Assembly: GCF_039539485.1 (NCBI RefSeq)
Contig: NZ_BAABDF010000007.1
Location: 1,452,163-1,516,162 of the forward strand
Direction of reading: 5' to 3'
DNA from: Celeribacter arenosi
Lineage (GTDB): Bacteria; Pseudomonadota; Alphaproteobacteria; Rhodobacterales; Rhodobacteraceae
DNA length: 64,000 bases
Shown: positions 53,398 through 63,060 of the stretch, in pieces
How positions within the stretch are numbered: position 1 is the stretch's first letter
How the letters are laid out: every line of letters starts with the position of its first letter
Notes under the pieces: model-generated
What the model saw: the letters and a program-made list of their open reading frames with translations, nothing else
What the model was told of the DNA's origin: nothing
Databases searched by the model: none
Made by a program: the position numbers and the translations under genes

Positions 53398-56106
53398 CTA
53401 CTTCGTGCGCGTGCGCAGACGTTTACGCGGCATGTCGATACGGAAAGCCGTCCCGCCCTGTCCGGGGAGATAGGAAATCGACCCCGAAAGGTTGGTCATG
53501 ATCTCGCGGCAAATCGCGAGGCCCAAGCCCGCGCCACCCGCCTTGGCGTGGTCCGTCAGGCGCGAAAATTTTTCGAAAATCATCGCCTGTTTGTCGCGCG
53601 GGATGCCTGCACCGTTGTCGATGAAATCAATCTGGACCGCGTCATTGCCCAAACGCCGCGCGGTGATGGTCAAAACCGGCGCCTCGGCGTCACAGTATTT
53701 GCGCGCATTTGCGATCAGGTTGATGAACACCTGCGCCAATCGATCCGCATCTGTTTCAATGGCAATATGTTCTCCCACCTCGTTGCGACGAATGGTCAGC
53801 ATCGGCGCATCGCCGGCCTGCCCCGCCGCCTGCACTGCGCGACCGATCACCGTGTTGAGGTTCGTGCGGGTCCAGTTGAGAGACACCTGACCATTTTCGA
53901 GCACCGAAAGGTCGAGCAAATCATCCAGCAAACGGGTGAGACGGCGTGCCTCGTCGTGAATAATACCGGAGAAATGTTCGAGACTTTGCGCATCCATGTC
54001 GCCCGATGCACCGCCATCGCGCAGGATTTCCGAAAATGCACGGATCGACGTCATTGGCGTGCGCAATTCGTGGCTGATCTGGCTAAGGAACGCATCCTTC
54101 TGGATAGATAGAGCGGTGAGTTTCTCATTCGCCTCGCGCAATTGCCGCGCTGCGCGGGCCAGTTCTTCGGACTTGGTTTCAAGCTGGCTTGAGTATTCCA
54201 TGATCTGTGCGGTTTCATCGGCCACCGCCATGAGGTCCTGCACCGAAACCGTCGCCCCGCCGACCAACTGCCCCAGCATCGCATGCGCCGTCGCCGCCCC
54301 GACCGAACCGGCCATCTCGCGCTCTAACCGTTCGAGGAATTGCGGGGTCGTATCGGGAAGATATCCACCCTTTCCCTGCTCTGCGGCCGAGAGTTGGAAC
54401 AGCCGCTGTGCCTCCGTGGGGCCCAAAATGCGCTGCGCCATCATCAACAGGTCCTCGGCCTCCGCCGTCCCCTGCGACCAGCCGCGCGTGGTGCCGGTGT
54501 GCTCAAATACGTTCACAAACTGCGCGCCCTGAAGCCGTTCGACCGGATTTGGAAAAGACAGCAAAGACCCGACCGTGAAGACCAGAGTGTTAAGCGCCAG
54601 CGACCAGCACACGGCATGCACCACCGGATCGACCCCCTCGACGCCGAACAGCGCCTGCGCCCTCAGCCATCCGAAGCCAAATGGCCCTTCGGCGAGAAAC
54701 GTTTGGGTAAACCCCGCCGCTTCGCCAAAGGAGGGCAGGAACATCGCATAGGCCCAGATCGCAAACCCTGTGAGCACGCCGCCGATCGCCCCGATCCGGG
54801 TTGCCCCGCGCCAGAAAATCCCACCGATCATCGCCGGCAAAACCTGTGCCACACCGGTGAAGGAGATGGTGCCGATCGACGCCAATGCCTCTGACCCGCC
54901 CGAGAGTCGGAAGTAGAAATACCCCAACGATAAAACGCCGAAAATCGACAACCGGCGGGCCAGGAGCACGACTGAGCGCACATCACCCGACACGGTCGCG
55001 CCGTCTTTGCGCGACGACAGCCAGATCGGCATGACCACGTGGTTGGAAACCATGGTCGACAGCGCGATTGCGGCCACGATCACCATCGAGGTAGCCGACG
55101 AAAACCCGCCCAGAAACGATAGCGTCGCGAGAGTGTGCTGCTCGAACGCCAATGGTAGGGTCAGCACGAACATATCCGGGTTCGATCCCGCAGGCAGAAA
55201 ATCGAGCCCCGCCACCGCGATAGGTATGACGAAGAGCGACATGCCGAAGAGATAGAGAGGAAAGGCCCAACCAGCCGTGAAAAGGTGCCGCTCTTCCGCG
55301 TTTTCGACCACGAGAACCTGAAACATCCGCGGCAGCGTCAGGAAGGCTGCAGCGGACAGGAACGTAATGGCCACCCAGCGCGTGCCGATAATGTCCTGCT
55401 GTGCAATTGGCGAGGCGTCGATGCGCTCCAACATGCCCTCAAGACCATCGGAAACGCCCCAGACCACAAACACGCCGACCGACACCAGCGCCACGATTTT
55501 GACCACCGCTTCGAGCGCGATGGCGGTCACGACGCCGTGGTGGCGTTCGTTTGCATCCAGATTTCGGGTCCCGAAAAGAACCGTAAACAGCGCCAGACCA
55601 CCCGCAACCCAAAGCGCGGTGCGATTGAGGTCGGTGATCACGAGGCCCGATGGGTCGTTGAGGCCAAAAACCGCGAAGGATAAAGCGACCGACTGCAGTT
55701 GCAGCGCGATATAGGGCGTGGTGCCGATCACCGCGAGCAGCGTGACCAGAACGCCCAAGGTCGTCGATTTGCCATAGCGCGACGAGATCAGATCAGCGAC
55801 CGATGTGATCCTCTGCGTCCGTCCGATGCGCACCAGTTTGCGCAAAACCCACCACCACCCGATGACCACCAAAGTTGGTCCCAGATAGATCGTCACGAAC
55901 TCAAGACCCGATCGCGCGGCATACCCGACAGCGCCGTAAAACGTCCACGCCGTGCAATAGATCGAAAGGGAAAGCGTGTAGATAACCGGCGAACGCAGCC
56001 ACCCGAGCCGCCCCCGCTCCGCGCGCTTCTCCGCCCAAAACGCCACCAGAAACAGGAAAGACGCATAGATCAGACAGACCAGAACCAGCACGTTGAAGGA
56101 CAGCAT
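53398..56106 (-). CDS. Sodium/solute symporter-histidine kinase fusion (CrbS-like)
   Basis: A 902-residue hybrid. The first 500 residues form an SLC5-type sodium:solute symporter with about 13 helices (LGRLGWL; VADLISSRYGKSTTLGVLVTLLAVIG). The rest is a kinase: coiled coil (QLETKSEELARAARQLREAN), H box (QISHELRTPMTSIRAFSEIL), NLIANARKY, DNGAGIP and GLGLAICREI. CrbS proteins of this design control acs in gammaproteobacteria. The two genes upstream and acs at the window edge suit the same role. It has no own receiver domain. The ligand is inferred. Confidence 0.9.
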   Translation of the reverse strand: MLSFNVLVLVCLIYASFLFLVAFWAEKRAERGRLGWLRSPVIYTLSLSIYCTAWTFYGAVGYAARSGLEFVTIYLGPTLVVIGWWWVLRKLVRIGRTQRITSVADLISSRYGKSTTLGVLVTLLAVIGTTPYIALQLQSVALSFAVFGLNDPSGLVITDLNRTALWVAGGLALFTVLFGTRNLDANERHHGVVTAIALEAVVKIVALVSVGVFVVWGVSDGLEGMLERIDASPIAQQDIIGTRWVAITFLSAAAFLTLPRMFQVLVVENAEERHLFTAGWAFPLYLFGMSLFVIPIAVAGLDFLPAGSNPDMFVLTLPLAFEQHTLATLSFLGGFSSATSMVIVAAIALSTMVSNHVVMPIWLSSRKDGATVSGDVRSVVLLARRLSIFGVLSLGYFYFRLSGGSEALASIGTISFTGVAQVLPAMIGGIFWRGATRIGAIGGVLTGFAIWAYAMFLPSFGEAAGFTQTFLAEGPFGFGWLRAQALFGVEGVDPVVHAVCWSLALNTLVFTVGSLLSFPNPVERLQGAQFVNVFEHTGTTRGWSQGTAEAEDLLMMAQRILGPTEAQRLFQLSAAEQGKGGYLPDTTPQFLERLEREMAGSVGAATAHAMLGQLVGGATVSVQDLMAVADETAQIMEYSSQLETKSEELARAARQLREANEKLTALSIQKDAFLSQISHELRTPMTSIRAFSEILRDGGASGDMDAQSLEHFSGIIHDEARRLTRLLDDLLDLSVLENGQVSLNWTRTNLNTVIGRAVQAAGQAGDAPMLTIRRNEVGEHIAIETDADRLAQVFINLIANARKYCDAEAPVLTITARRLGNDAVQIDFIDNGAGIPRDKQAMIFEKFSRLTDHAKAGGAGLGLAICREIMTNLSGSISYLPGQGGTAFRIDMPRKRLRTRTK

Positions 56107-56108
56107 AT

Positions 56109-56399
56109 CTAGGTCCTCCCGTCGTCGCGGGTTTCCTCGCCGTCCACATCGTGTTCGCCGACGACCAAGGCGCGCGAAATGATGATTGCCGCGATGATAC
56201 CCAGTCCCCAGATCGCAAACACATGAATGACTGCGCGGCTACCTTCGCCCGTTGGGTTTTCCGTTCCCGGCCCGCCCCACAGCAACGGTAGCAGCCAGAG
56301 AACCCCCATCAACACCGGCAACAACCGCAAAGCATCCGTCAACCGGCGCCGCCTGTAGGAGCGGCGCGCAAGATAGAGCGGCGCGCGGCGCTCAGCCAT
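56109..56399 (-). CDS. Small two-helix membrane protein beside the symporter-kinase
   Basis: A 96-residue protein. A basic N-terminus (APLYLARRSYRRRRL) is followed by two membrane helices (LLPVLMGVLWLLPLLWG; VIHVFAIWGLGIIAAIIISRALV). It overlaps the response regulator gene by eight bases and ends two bases before the kinase start, so it is part of the same operon. It may be an accessory subunit of the symporter domain; the family is not known to me. Confidence 0.75.
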   Translation of the reverse strand: MAERRAPLYLARRSYRRRRLTDALRLLPVLMGVLWLLPLLWGGPGTENPTGEGSRAVIHVFAIWGLGIIAAIIISRALVVGEHDVDGEETRDDGRT

Positions 56400-56805
56400 C
56401 GCTGTCGCCGGACGCGTCATGCGCATCGTTCACATCGGGTGCACCGGCAAGTGCGCGAACGGCTTCCAGAATTTCCGAATTGGAGAACGGTTTGGTCATG
56501 AACAGCGACACCCCTGCCGCCTCTGCCATGTCGCGGTCTTTCTTTTGACCGCGCGCCGTCAGCATCAGAACCGGTCGTTTGGCGTGCGCTGGATCGGCGC
56601 GCAATTCGCGCAGGATGTCGAAGCCCGACTTGCCCGGCAACATCACGTCCAGAATAACGACTTCCGGCATTTTCGCCCCGACCGCGGCAACCGCGCTCGC
56701 CCCATCGGCGTGCGTATCCACAATCCACCCGTCACGTGACAGGATGAACCGGATCGCCTCGATGATATTGGGCTCGTCTTCGATCAGCAGGACCCGTTTG
56801 GCCAT
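56392..56805 (-). CDS. Single-domain response regulator
   Basis: A 137-residue CheY-like receiver: acidic pocket LLIEDE, phospho-acceptor D53 (VVILDVMLPGKSG) and K in FMTKPFSN. There is no output domain, only a short acidic tail. GAGGGGG precedes the ATG at 56805. As first gene of an operon with the symporter-kinase it is the likely phosphate acceptor. The classical CrbR carries a DNA-binding domain, so signalling must continue through another protein here. Confidence 0.88.
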   Translation of the reverse strand: MAKRVLLIEDEPNIIEAIRFILSRDGWIVDTHADGASAVAAVGAKMPEVVILDVMLPGKSGFDILRELRADPAHAKRPVLMLTARGQKKDRDMAEAAGVSLFMTKPFSNSEILEAVRALAGAPDVNDAHDASGDSDG

Positions 56806-56888
56806 TGCCGCCCCCTCACTCCCTGAATTCAAGGTTTATCGCGCAGGCACTCGTCAGTGTCAAAGTATCGTCACCAATCCGGCCCCCA

Positions 56889-58193
56889 TTAAATGTCACT
56901 CTCTAATTCCGGTGTAGCCATAATCAACGATGGCTCGCGGCGCGCAGCGCAATTGAGGCGCGGACACACCCGACAGGAGGTCCCCACTTCAATGGTGGCA
57001 TCATCGGCCCCCTGATAGGGTGTGATCAACATGGTCGCCTCGACCACTTCGGGCATATCGAACCGCGCTGGCACCCGCGGCTGGCAAATTGCATAGGCGA
57101 GATATCTGCGCGCCGGCAGCCCCGGCAGCACAATGACACGGCGGACCGGCTGCATGGGTCGCAAAAGCGCCTGATAGAGTGGCCAAAGCGGACAGGCCGC
57201 CCCGAACCGTGGCGGCGCAAACCCTTCGATCATCTTGCGAAAAGACAGCGTGCCGGACCCGTCGCAAATGACGATCCCCACCGGCGCGCGGCCCTCCGCA
57301 TCCGGCAACACCGCCAGACGACGCATCGCCGCCGCGAGGTCACTTCCGCTCGCGTCGGCCAAGGCGGCCGGATTGATCCCGTGTGCTGTGATGACGTCTT
57401 CGACCATCGCATCCGGCATGGCCAGCGCATCATCTGTCAGACGCGATAACCAAGCCTGCGCCATTTTTCGCGCGGCGGGGGTGCTTAGCCCGGCCAACCT
57501 GTCTTCATCCTCGGATACCGGCCCACTCGCGCGCCCCTGCGTATCCAGCCAGGCCTCGAATTCTTCGAACGGGGCCCCACCCGCCTCATCGCCACTGCGC
57601 CCGACGGTGTCGAGGTACGTCACCAATGCCTGACTGCCCGAGGCGAGACGTTGGCTGTCTTCATAGAGGTTGCGATGAAAGCGGACCTGCCATTCGGGAT
57701 CGATCTCGCCGCCGGTATTCAAAATTCCCGCTGTGGACCGGATTGCGGTCACCGTCGACAACACTTCATGCAAGGCATCCGACAGAAACGGGTCATGGGC
57801 CAAACGATCCGAGAGCGCTGCAATGCGCCGCTCCAACCCTTCGATGCGGTCCCTTTGGGACACCACCAACGCGGCCCACCCCGCAAAACGTCCGGCGAAC
57901 TCTTCGACCCGATCTGTTTCGGGCGCAATGGATCCTTGTGTCTGGGAACTGGCCGCATCTTGCAGCCCTTCGATGAGGGGGGCCTGCGCGCCCTCGGTCA
58001 GCTGCGTGACCTCGACGGACAACTCGCGGGCCAGATCGACGAGAAGTTTGCCGCCGATTCTGCGCCGGTTATGTTCGATAAGATTGAGATAAGCGGGCGA
58101 AATCCCCACGTTACGGGCGAGTTCGGCCTGCTTTACTCCCGCCAAAGTACGCCTTTCGCGAATGCGGGTTCCGGTAAGCGACGTTCGGGGCAT
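56889..58193 (-). CDS. XRE-family short-chain fatty acyl-CoA regulator (ScfR/RamB type)
   Basis: A 434-residue regulator: N-terminal HTH (GTRIRERRTLAGVKQAELARNVGISPAYLNLIE begins it; about 5-65), a long middle effector region, and the ScfR C-terminal domain with a cysteine cluster (CRVCPRLNCAARREP). Relatives such as RamB bind short-chain acyl-CoA and control acetate and propionate genes. The start at 58193 follows GAGGA. It is divergent from the ABC transporter genes, which it may control through the AT-rich dyads between them. Confidence 0.85.
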   Translation of the reverse strand: MPRTSLTGTRIRERRTLAGVKQAELARNVGISPAYLNLIEHNRRRIGGKLLVDLARELSVEVTQLTEGAQAPLIEGLQDAASSQTQGSIAPETDRVEEFAGRFAGWAALVVSQRDRIEGLERRIAALSDRLAHDPFLSDALHEVLSTVTAIRSTAGILNTGGEIDPEWQVRFHRNLYEDSQRLASGSQALVTYLDTVGRSGDEAGGAPFEEFEAWLDTQGRASGPVSEDEDRLAGLSTPAARKMAQAWLSRLTDDALAMPDAMVEDVITAHGINPAALADASGSDLAAAMRRLAVLPDAEGRAPVGIVICDGSGTLSFRKMIEGFAPPRFGAACPLWPLYQALLRPMQPVRRVIVLPGLPARRYLAYAICQPRVPARFDMPEVVEATMLITPYQGADDATIEVGTSCRVCPRLNCAARREPSLIMATPELESDI

Positions 58194-58295
58194 GACCATC
58201 CTCAATCGAGAGCGCAATTTTATTTCGCCTTTTCAGCGCCTTTCTGCAGCCGCATTCACAAATGCTGCAGGTGCGCGAAAAATCTTTTACAATGT

Positions 58296-58325
58296 ATACA
58301 CTCGAGTTGTGTATTTGTTAACAAA
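58296..58325. promoter_or_regulatory. Two adjacent dyads between the ScfR-type gene and the ABC transporter
   Basis: ATACAC-N7-GTGTAT (58296-58314) is followed at once by the perfect palindrome TTTGTTAACAAA (58314-58325), in the most AT-rich part of the intergenic region. They lie between divergent promoters, a natural place for the ScfR-type regulator to act on itself and on the transporter operon. Confidence 0.45.
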
Positions 58326-58487
58326 AAAACCGTTTACCAAAAGGCACTTGTTGATGCGGTTTACTTACGCGCTCAATAATCAACGCATCCTGTTAACGTC
58401 GAAACGAATATGGCGGCAGGGGACGCTGATGTGGGTTTCGGGAGGAAAAACGCGTCATCGGTCAGAAAAACCTTAGGGAGGATACAT

Positions 58488-59831
58488 ATGTCCAAATCCA
58501 TTCTCACGCGTCGTGGCGTGCTGAAGTCCGGGGCCGTTGCTGGCGCCGGTCTTGCGCTGCCGACGATCTTTACATCCGGCGCTTCCGCTTTCACCAACGA
58601 TCCGACGGGCGGCACAGTAACGCTCGGCTTCAACGTGCCCCAGTCGGGTGCGTATGCGGACGAAGGTGCAGACGAACTGCGCGCCTACCAGCTTGCGGTT
58701 GAGCACCTCAACGGCGAAGGCGACGGCGGCATGCTCTCTACCTTCTCTTCCAAGGTTCTCGAAGGTAACGGCATTCTGGGCAAAAAGGTCCAATACGTCA
58801 CCGGCGACACCCAGACCAAATCCGACGCGGCGCGCGCTTCTGCGAAGTCGATGATCGAAAAAGACGGCGCAATCATGATCACCGGCGGTTCGTCCTCTGG
58901 TGTTGCGATCGCTGTTCAGGGTCTGTGTCAGGAAGCTGGCGTCATCTTCATGGCGGGTCTCACCCACTCCAACGACACCACAGGTAAAGACAAGAAGGCG
59001 AACGGTTTCCGTCACTTCTTTAACGCCTACATGTCCGCGGCGGCTCTCGCACCGGTGCTCAAAAACCTCTACGGCACCGATCGCAAGGCCTACCACCTCA
59101 CGGCTGACTACTCCTGGGGCTGGACGCAGGAAGAATCCATTGCGGCGGCAACCGAAGCTATGGGTTGGGAAACCGTCAACAAGGTCCGCACGCCGCTTGG
59201 CGCGGGTGACTTCTCGTCCTACATCACGCCGGTCCTTCAGACAGACGCCGACGTTCTCGTGCTGAACCACTACGGCGGAGACATGGTGAACTCGCTCACC
59301 AACGCTGTTCAGTTCGGTCTGCGCGACAAGATGGTGAACGGCAAGAACTTCGAAATCGTTGTTCCGCTCTTCTCCCGTCTGATGGCACGCGGTGCTGGCG
59401 AGAACATCAAGGGTATCCTTGGTTCCACCAACTGGCATTGGTCCCTGCAGGATGAAGGCTCCAAAGCTTTCGTGAAATCCTTCGGCACCAAATACGGCTT
59501 CCCGCCGTCGCAGGCTGCACACACGGTTTACTGTCAGACCCTGCTCTATGCAGACGCAGTAGCACGTGCAGGTTCGTTCAACCCATGTGCCGTTGTCGAA
59601 GCTCTCGAAGGCTTCGAATTCGACGGTCTGGGCAACGGTCCGACCCTCTATCGTGCAGAAGACCACCAGTGCTTCAAAGACGTTCTCGTTGTGCGCGGTA
59701 AAGAAAACCCGACATCCGAGTTCGACCTTCTCGAAGTTGTGGAAGTCACACCTGCCGCTCAGGTCACATACGATCCAGAGCACCCAATGTTTGCCGGTGG
59801 CGCATTGGGCGCGTGTAACCCGGGCGCATAA
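58488..59831 (+). CDS. HAAT-family ABC transporter substrate-binding protein
   Basis: A 447-residue periplasmic binding protein of the branched-chain amino acid / urea / amide type. A Tat-type signal (TRRGVLKSG then AVAGAGLALP) indicates folded export. GFNVPQSGAYADEGADELRAYQLA and ITGGSSSGVAIAVQ mark the family fold. GGGAGGA precedes the ATG. First gene of a five-gene transporter that leads into acs. The ligand is unknown; the acs and ScfR context suggests a short-chain acid or amide. Confidence 0.88.
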   Translation: MSKSILTRRGVLKSGAVAGAGLALPTIFTSGASAFTNDPTGGTVTLGFNVPQSGAYADEGADELRAYQLAVEHLNGEGDGGMLSTFSSKVLEGNGILGKKVQYVTGDTQTKSDAARASAKSMIEKDGAIMITGGSSSGVAIAVQGLCQEAGVIFMAGLTHSNDTTGKDKKANGFRHFFNAYMSAAALAPVLKNLYGTDRKAYHLTADYSWGWTQEESIAAATEAMGWETVNKVRTPLGAGDFSSYITPVLQTDADVLVLNHYGGDMVNSLTNAVQFGLRDKMVNGKNFEIVVPLFSRLMARGAGENIKGILGSTNWHWSLQDEGSKAFVKSFGTKYGFPPSQAAHTVYCQTLLYADAVARAGSFNPCAVVEALEGFEFDGLGNGPTLYRAEDHQCFKDVLVVRGKENPTSEFDLLEVVEVTPAAQVTYDPEHPMFAGGALGACNPGA

Positions 59832-59849
59832 GCAACCGGATAGCACGAC

Positions 59850-59885
59850 GCGCGCCCCGGTTTCGGATGAGGGTCCGGGGCGCGC
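59850..59885 (+). other. Strong stem-loop after the substrate-binding protein gene
   Basis: Perfect 11 bp stem GCGCGCCCCGG / CCGGGGCGCGC with a 14-base loop and no T run. Such structures shield the upstream mRNA from 3' decay or dampen read-through, giving more binding protein than permease. Confidence 0.65.
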
Positions 59886-60016
59886 ACTCTCTACAGGTAC
59901 ACACCGTCAGCCGGATCCGCCCGCGGGCGATTTCGGCATCCCACTGAACCGGTCCAAATGGATGCGGGCGGGCTGACGTTTGGCCTCAACAATAACTCCA
60001 ATGCTTAGGTGGGGAC

Positions 60017-61048
60017 ATGGAGACGATCTTTCTTCAATTGCTCAACGGGCTCGACAAGGGGTCGGCCTATGCGCTGATCGCCCTCGGGCTTACGCTCATT
60101 TTCGGCACGCTGGGTGTGGTGAACTTCGCGCATGGTGCGATTTTCATGATCGGCGCCTTTTGCGCCGTCACGCTGTCGCGCATTTTCAAACTTTCCTATG
60201 AAACAGTCGATCCGACCAAAACCGACTTCCTCGGCAACCCCGCCGTGGTCAAAACGCCCTATGTGGAATCCTGGTTTGGTCCCGAGATCGGCAACTGGAT
60301 GATCGACTGGTCGGTTCCGCTGGCCATCGTGTTCTCCATTCCGATCATGATTGCTGTCGGCTTTGCCATGGAACGCGGTCTGATCAAGCATTTCTACAAG
60401 CGTCCCCACGCCGACCAGATCCTCGTGACCTTCGGTCTGGCCATCGTGCTTCAGGAAGTCATCAAATATTTCTACGGTGCAAACCCGATCTCCACCCCTG
60501 CCCCGGACGCCTTCAAAGGTTCGTTCGACTTTGGCGCCGCATTCGGATTTGATCCAAACGTCATCATCTACCCCTACTGGCGGCTGATCTATTTCCTCTT
60601 TGCAGCTCTGGTGATCGGTGGTGTGTTCTCCTTCCTGCGCTTCACCACCTTCGGGATGGTCGTGCGCGCCGGTATGGCAGACCGCGAAACCGTCGGCCTT
60701 CTTGGCATCAACATCGACCGCCGCTTTACCATCATGTTCGGCCTCGCAGCCGCCGTGGCTGGCATGGCGGGCGTGATGTACGCCCCGATCCTGAGCCCGA
60801 ACTATCACATGGGGATGGACTTCCTCGTGCTGTGCTTCGTTGTGGTTGTTGTCGGTGGCATGGGCTCCCTGCCCGGTGCTGTCGCCGCGGGTTTCCTGCT
60901 CGGCATCCTCGAAAGCTTCGCGTCGATGAACGAGGTGAAATCCATCTTCCCCGGCATCGACCAGATCATCATCTACCTTGTCGCGATCATCATCCTGCTG
61001 ACCCGTCCGCGCGGTCTGTTGGGCAAAAAAGGCGTCATGGAGGACTAA
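60017..61048 (+). CDS. Branched-chain amino acid-type ABC permease (LivH-like)
   Basis: A 343-residue inner membrane permease with about eight helices (LNGLDKGSAYALIALGLTLIFGTLGVVNFAHGAIFM begins the LivH signature; VVVVGGMGSLPGAVAAGFLLG ends it). An insert at about 58-95 lies between helices two and three. It pairs with the LivM-like permease three bases downstream to form the channel. Confidence 0.92.
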   Translation: METIFLQLLNGLDKGSAYALIALGLTLIFGTLGVVNFAHGAIFMIGAFCAVTLSRIFKLSYETVDPTKTDFLGNPAVVKTPYVESWFGPEIGNWMIDWSVPLAIVFSIPIMIAVGFAMERGLIKHFYKRPHADQILVTFGLAIVLQEVIKYFYGANPISTPAPDAFKGSFDFGAAFGFDPNVIIYPYWRLIYFLFAALVIGGVFSFLRFTTFGMVVRAGMADRETVGLLGINIDRRFTIMFGLAAAVAGMAGVMYAPILSPNYHMGMDFLVLCFVVVVVGGMGSLPGAVAAGFLLGILESFASMNEVKSIFPGIDQIIIYLVAIIILLTRPRGLLGKKGVMED

Positions 61049-61051
61049 AAA

Positions 61052-62275
61052 ATGCTCGGACTAAACAAAAAAGATACCTCCTTCCTGCTCATCGTCATCG
61101 CCCTCACTGCGCTGACACCGTTTTTGATGCAGCCCTTCCCCGAAGGCTCCGCCATGGCGCAGTTCAACGGCGGATACCCTGACCTGATGCAGAAAGTCGT
61201 CATCTTCGGCATCTTCGCCGTCGGCTTTAACATCCTCTTCGGCCTGACCGGATACCTCTCCTTTGGTCACGCCGCCTTCCTCGGTATAGGGTCTTATGCT
61301 GCGGTGTGGATGTTCAAACTGCTCACCATGAACGTCATTCCCGCGATCCTGCTCTCGATCGTCGTGGCAGGCGTCTTCGCGGCGCTGATCGGATATGTGT
61401 CCCTGCGCCGCTCGGGCATCTACTTCTCGATCCTGACGCTCGCGTTTGCACAGATGTCCTACAAAATGGCCTACTCGGTGCTCACGCCGATCACCAATGG
61501 TGAAACCGGTCTCCAACTCGCCCTGAACGACCCACGGGTTCTGGATGGGGCGACGGCAGGCGGCTCCCTGCCCGTCACCAATCTCTTTGGCCTGCCCATG
61601 AATGCCTCCACAAAGCTGGAAATCGGCAGCCATGTGTTCACCTTCAACACCGGCTTCTACTTCTGCGCAATCGTTGGCATCATCGCCTTCTACTTCGCGA
61701 TCCGGATTTTCCGCTCGCCCTTCGGCATGATGCTGCGCGCGGTGAAATCGAACCAGCAGCGTATGACCTATACCGGTCTTGATCCGAAACCCTACACGCT
61801 CGCAGCCTTCGTGATCTCGGGTATGTATGCCGGTCTGGCCGGTGGTCTTCTGGCCGCCATGGACCCTCTCGCAGGAGCTGACCGGATGCTCTGGACTGCC
61901 TCTGGCGAGGTTGTCATCATGACCATCCTCGGTGGTGCAGGCACACTCATGGGTCCGGTTCTGGGCGCAGGTGTGATCAAATACCTCGAAAACATCTTCT
62001 CGAAAATCAACGAAAGCGTGCTGCACCAGTGGTTCTCCTTCCTGCCAAACGGGCTCGAAGAACTTGTCATCTGGATCCTTGCACGCTTCACCGGCGAAGG
62101 CTGGCACCTCACACTCGGTGTTACGTTCATGCTGGTGGTGACATTCATTCCCGGTGGCCTCATCGAAGGCTTCAGACGGATCCATGCGTGGTCAAAGCGC
62201 AAAGGGAAAAAAGGGGACAAATATGACAACCCCGATCCTTCCCATTCACCAGAACCGTCGAAACACGTCGTCTAA
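61052..62275 (+). CDS. Branched-chain amino acid-type ABC permease (LivM-like)
   Basis: A 407-residue permease with about ten helices. GLTGYLSFGHAAFLGIGSYAA and the coupling segment MMLRAVKSNQQRMTYTGLDP are typical, and GGAGTLMGPVLGAGVIKYLE follows. The C-terminal tail is basic and hydrophilic (HAWSKRKGKKGDKYDNPDP). It lies three bases after the LivH-like gene. Confidence 0.92.
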   Translation: MLGLNKKDTSFLLIVIALTALTPFLMQPFPEGSAMAQFNGGYPDLMQKVVIFGIFAVGFNILFGLTGYLSFGHAAFLGIGSYAAVWMFKLLTMNVIPAILLSIVVAGVFAALIGYVSLRRSGIYFSILTLAFAQMSYKMAYSVLTPITNGETGLQLALNDPRVLDGATAGGSLPVTNLFGLPMNASTKLEIGSHVFTFNTGFYFCAIVGIIAFYFAIRIFRSPFGMMLRAVKSNQQRMTYTGLDPKPYTLAAFVISGMYAGLAGGLLAAMDPLAGADRMLWTASGEVVIMTILGGAGTLMGPVLGAGVIKYLENIFSKINESVLHQWFSFLPNGLEELVIWILARFTGEGWHLTLGVTFMLVVTFIPGGLIEGFRRIHAWSKRKGKKGDKYDNPDPSHSPEPSKHVV

Positions 62276-62287
62276 GGAGATCAACCC

Positions 62288-63049
62288 ATGGGAATTCTTG
62301 AAGTAAAAGGCGTGGGAAAGCGGTTCGGGGGCCTTCAGGCACTCGGCGACGTGAACCTCTCGGTGCAGGAAAACTCTGTACACGCCATCATCGGCCCGAA
62401 CGGGGCCGGCAAATCGACGCTGCTCAACTGCCTCGTCGGCAAACTCATCCCCGACACCGGTTCCGTCATGTTCGACGGCAACTCGGTGCTCGGGCGCAAA
62501 CCGCACGAAATCAACCAGATGGGGATTTCGCGCGTGTTCCAGACACCGGAAATTTTCGGTGATCTGACAGTCATCGAAAACATGATGATCCCCTGCTTTG
62601 CCAAACGCGACGGCGCGTTCCGGATGCATGCGATTGAAAACATGCTGAACGAAAAGGAGCTGTTTGAAAAAGCAGAGGCCATGCTATCGGACGTCAACAT
62701 GGCCGACAAAAGGGGCATGACCGCCTCGTCCATGTCGCGCGGTGACAAACGACGTCTCGAAATCGCCATGTGCCTCGTGCAGGAGCCAAAACTACTCCTG
62801 CTCGACGAACCGACGGCAGGTATGGCGCGCGCTGACACCAATAACACCATTGATCTGCTCAAACAGATCAAGGACGAGCGCGACATTACCATCGCCATCA
62901 TCGAACACGACATGCATGTGGTCTTCTCGCTTGCCGACCGTATCACCGTGCTCGCCCAAGGCACCCCCCTCGTCGAGGACACGCCAGAAAACATCAAGGG
63001 TCATCCGAAGGTCAAAGAGGCCTATCTCGGTGAGACCCAGCAGGTCTGA
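62288..63049 (+). CDS. ABC transporter ATPase (LivG-like)
   Basis: A 253-residue ATPase: Walker A GPNGAGKST, Walker B LLLLDEPTAGM, and H-loop IIEHDMHVVFSLADRI. The signature motif reads MSRGDKRRLEI instead of LSGGQ, a variation seen in this subfamily. It pairs with the LivF-like ATPase to power the two permeases. Confidence 0.92.
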   Translation: MGILEVKGVGKRFGGLQALGDVNLSVQENSVHAIIGPNGAGKSTLLNCLVGKLIPDTGSVMFDGNSVLGRKPHEINQMGISRVFQTPEIFGDLTVIENMMIPCFAKRDGAFRMHAIENMLNEKELFEKAEAMLSDVNMADKRGMTASSMSRGDKRRLEIAMCLVQEPKLLLLDEPTAGMARADTNNTIDLLKQIKDERDITIAIIEHDMHVVFSLADRITVLAQGTPLVEDTPENIKGHPKVKEAYLGETQQV

Positions 63050-63060
63050 GGAACAGGGAC

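Noticed and set aside
58473..59846. A 457-codon frame antisense to the substrate-binding protein
   Set aside because: The plus-strand gene has a Tat signal, strong ribosome site and family motifs; the antisense frame is open because of the biased codon use of a highly expressed gene.
61061..62185. A 374-codon frame antisense to the LivM-like permease
   Set aside because: Low-complexity His/Asp/Glu product without family or start signal; the permease on the other strand is certain.
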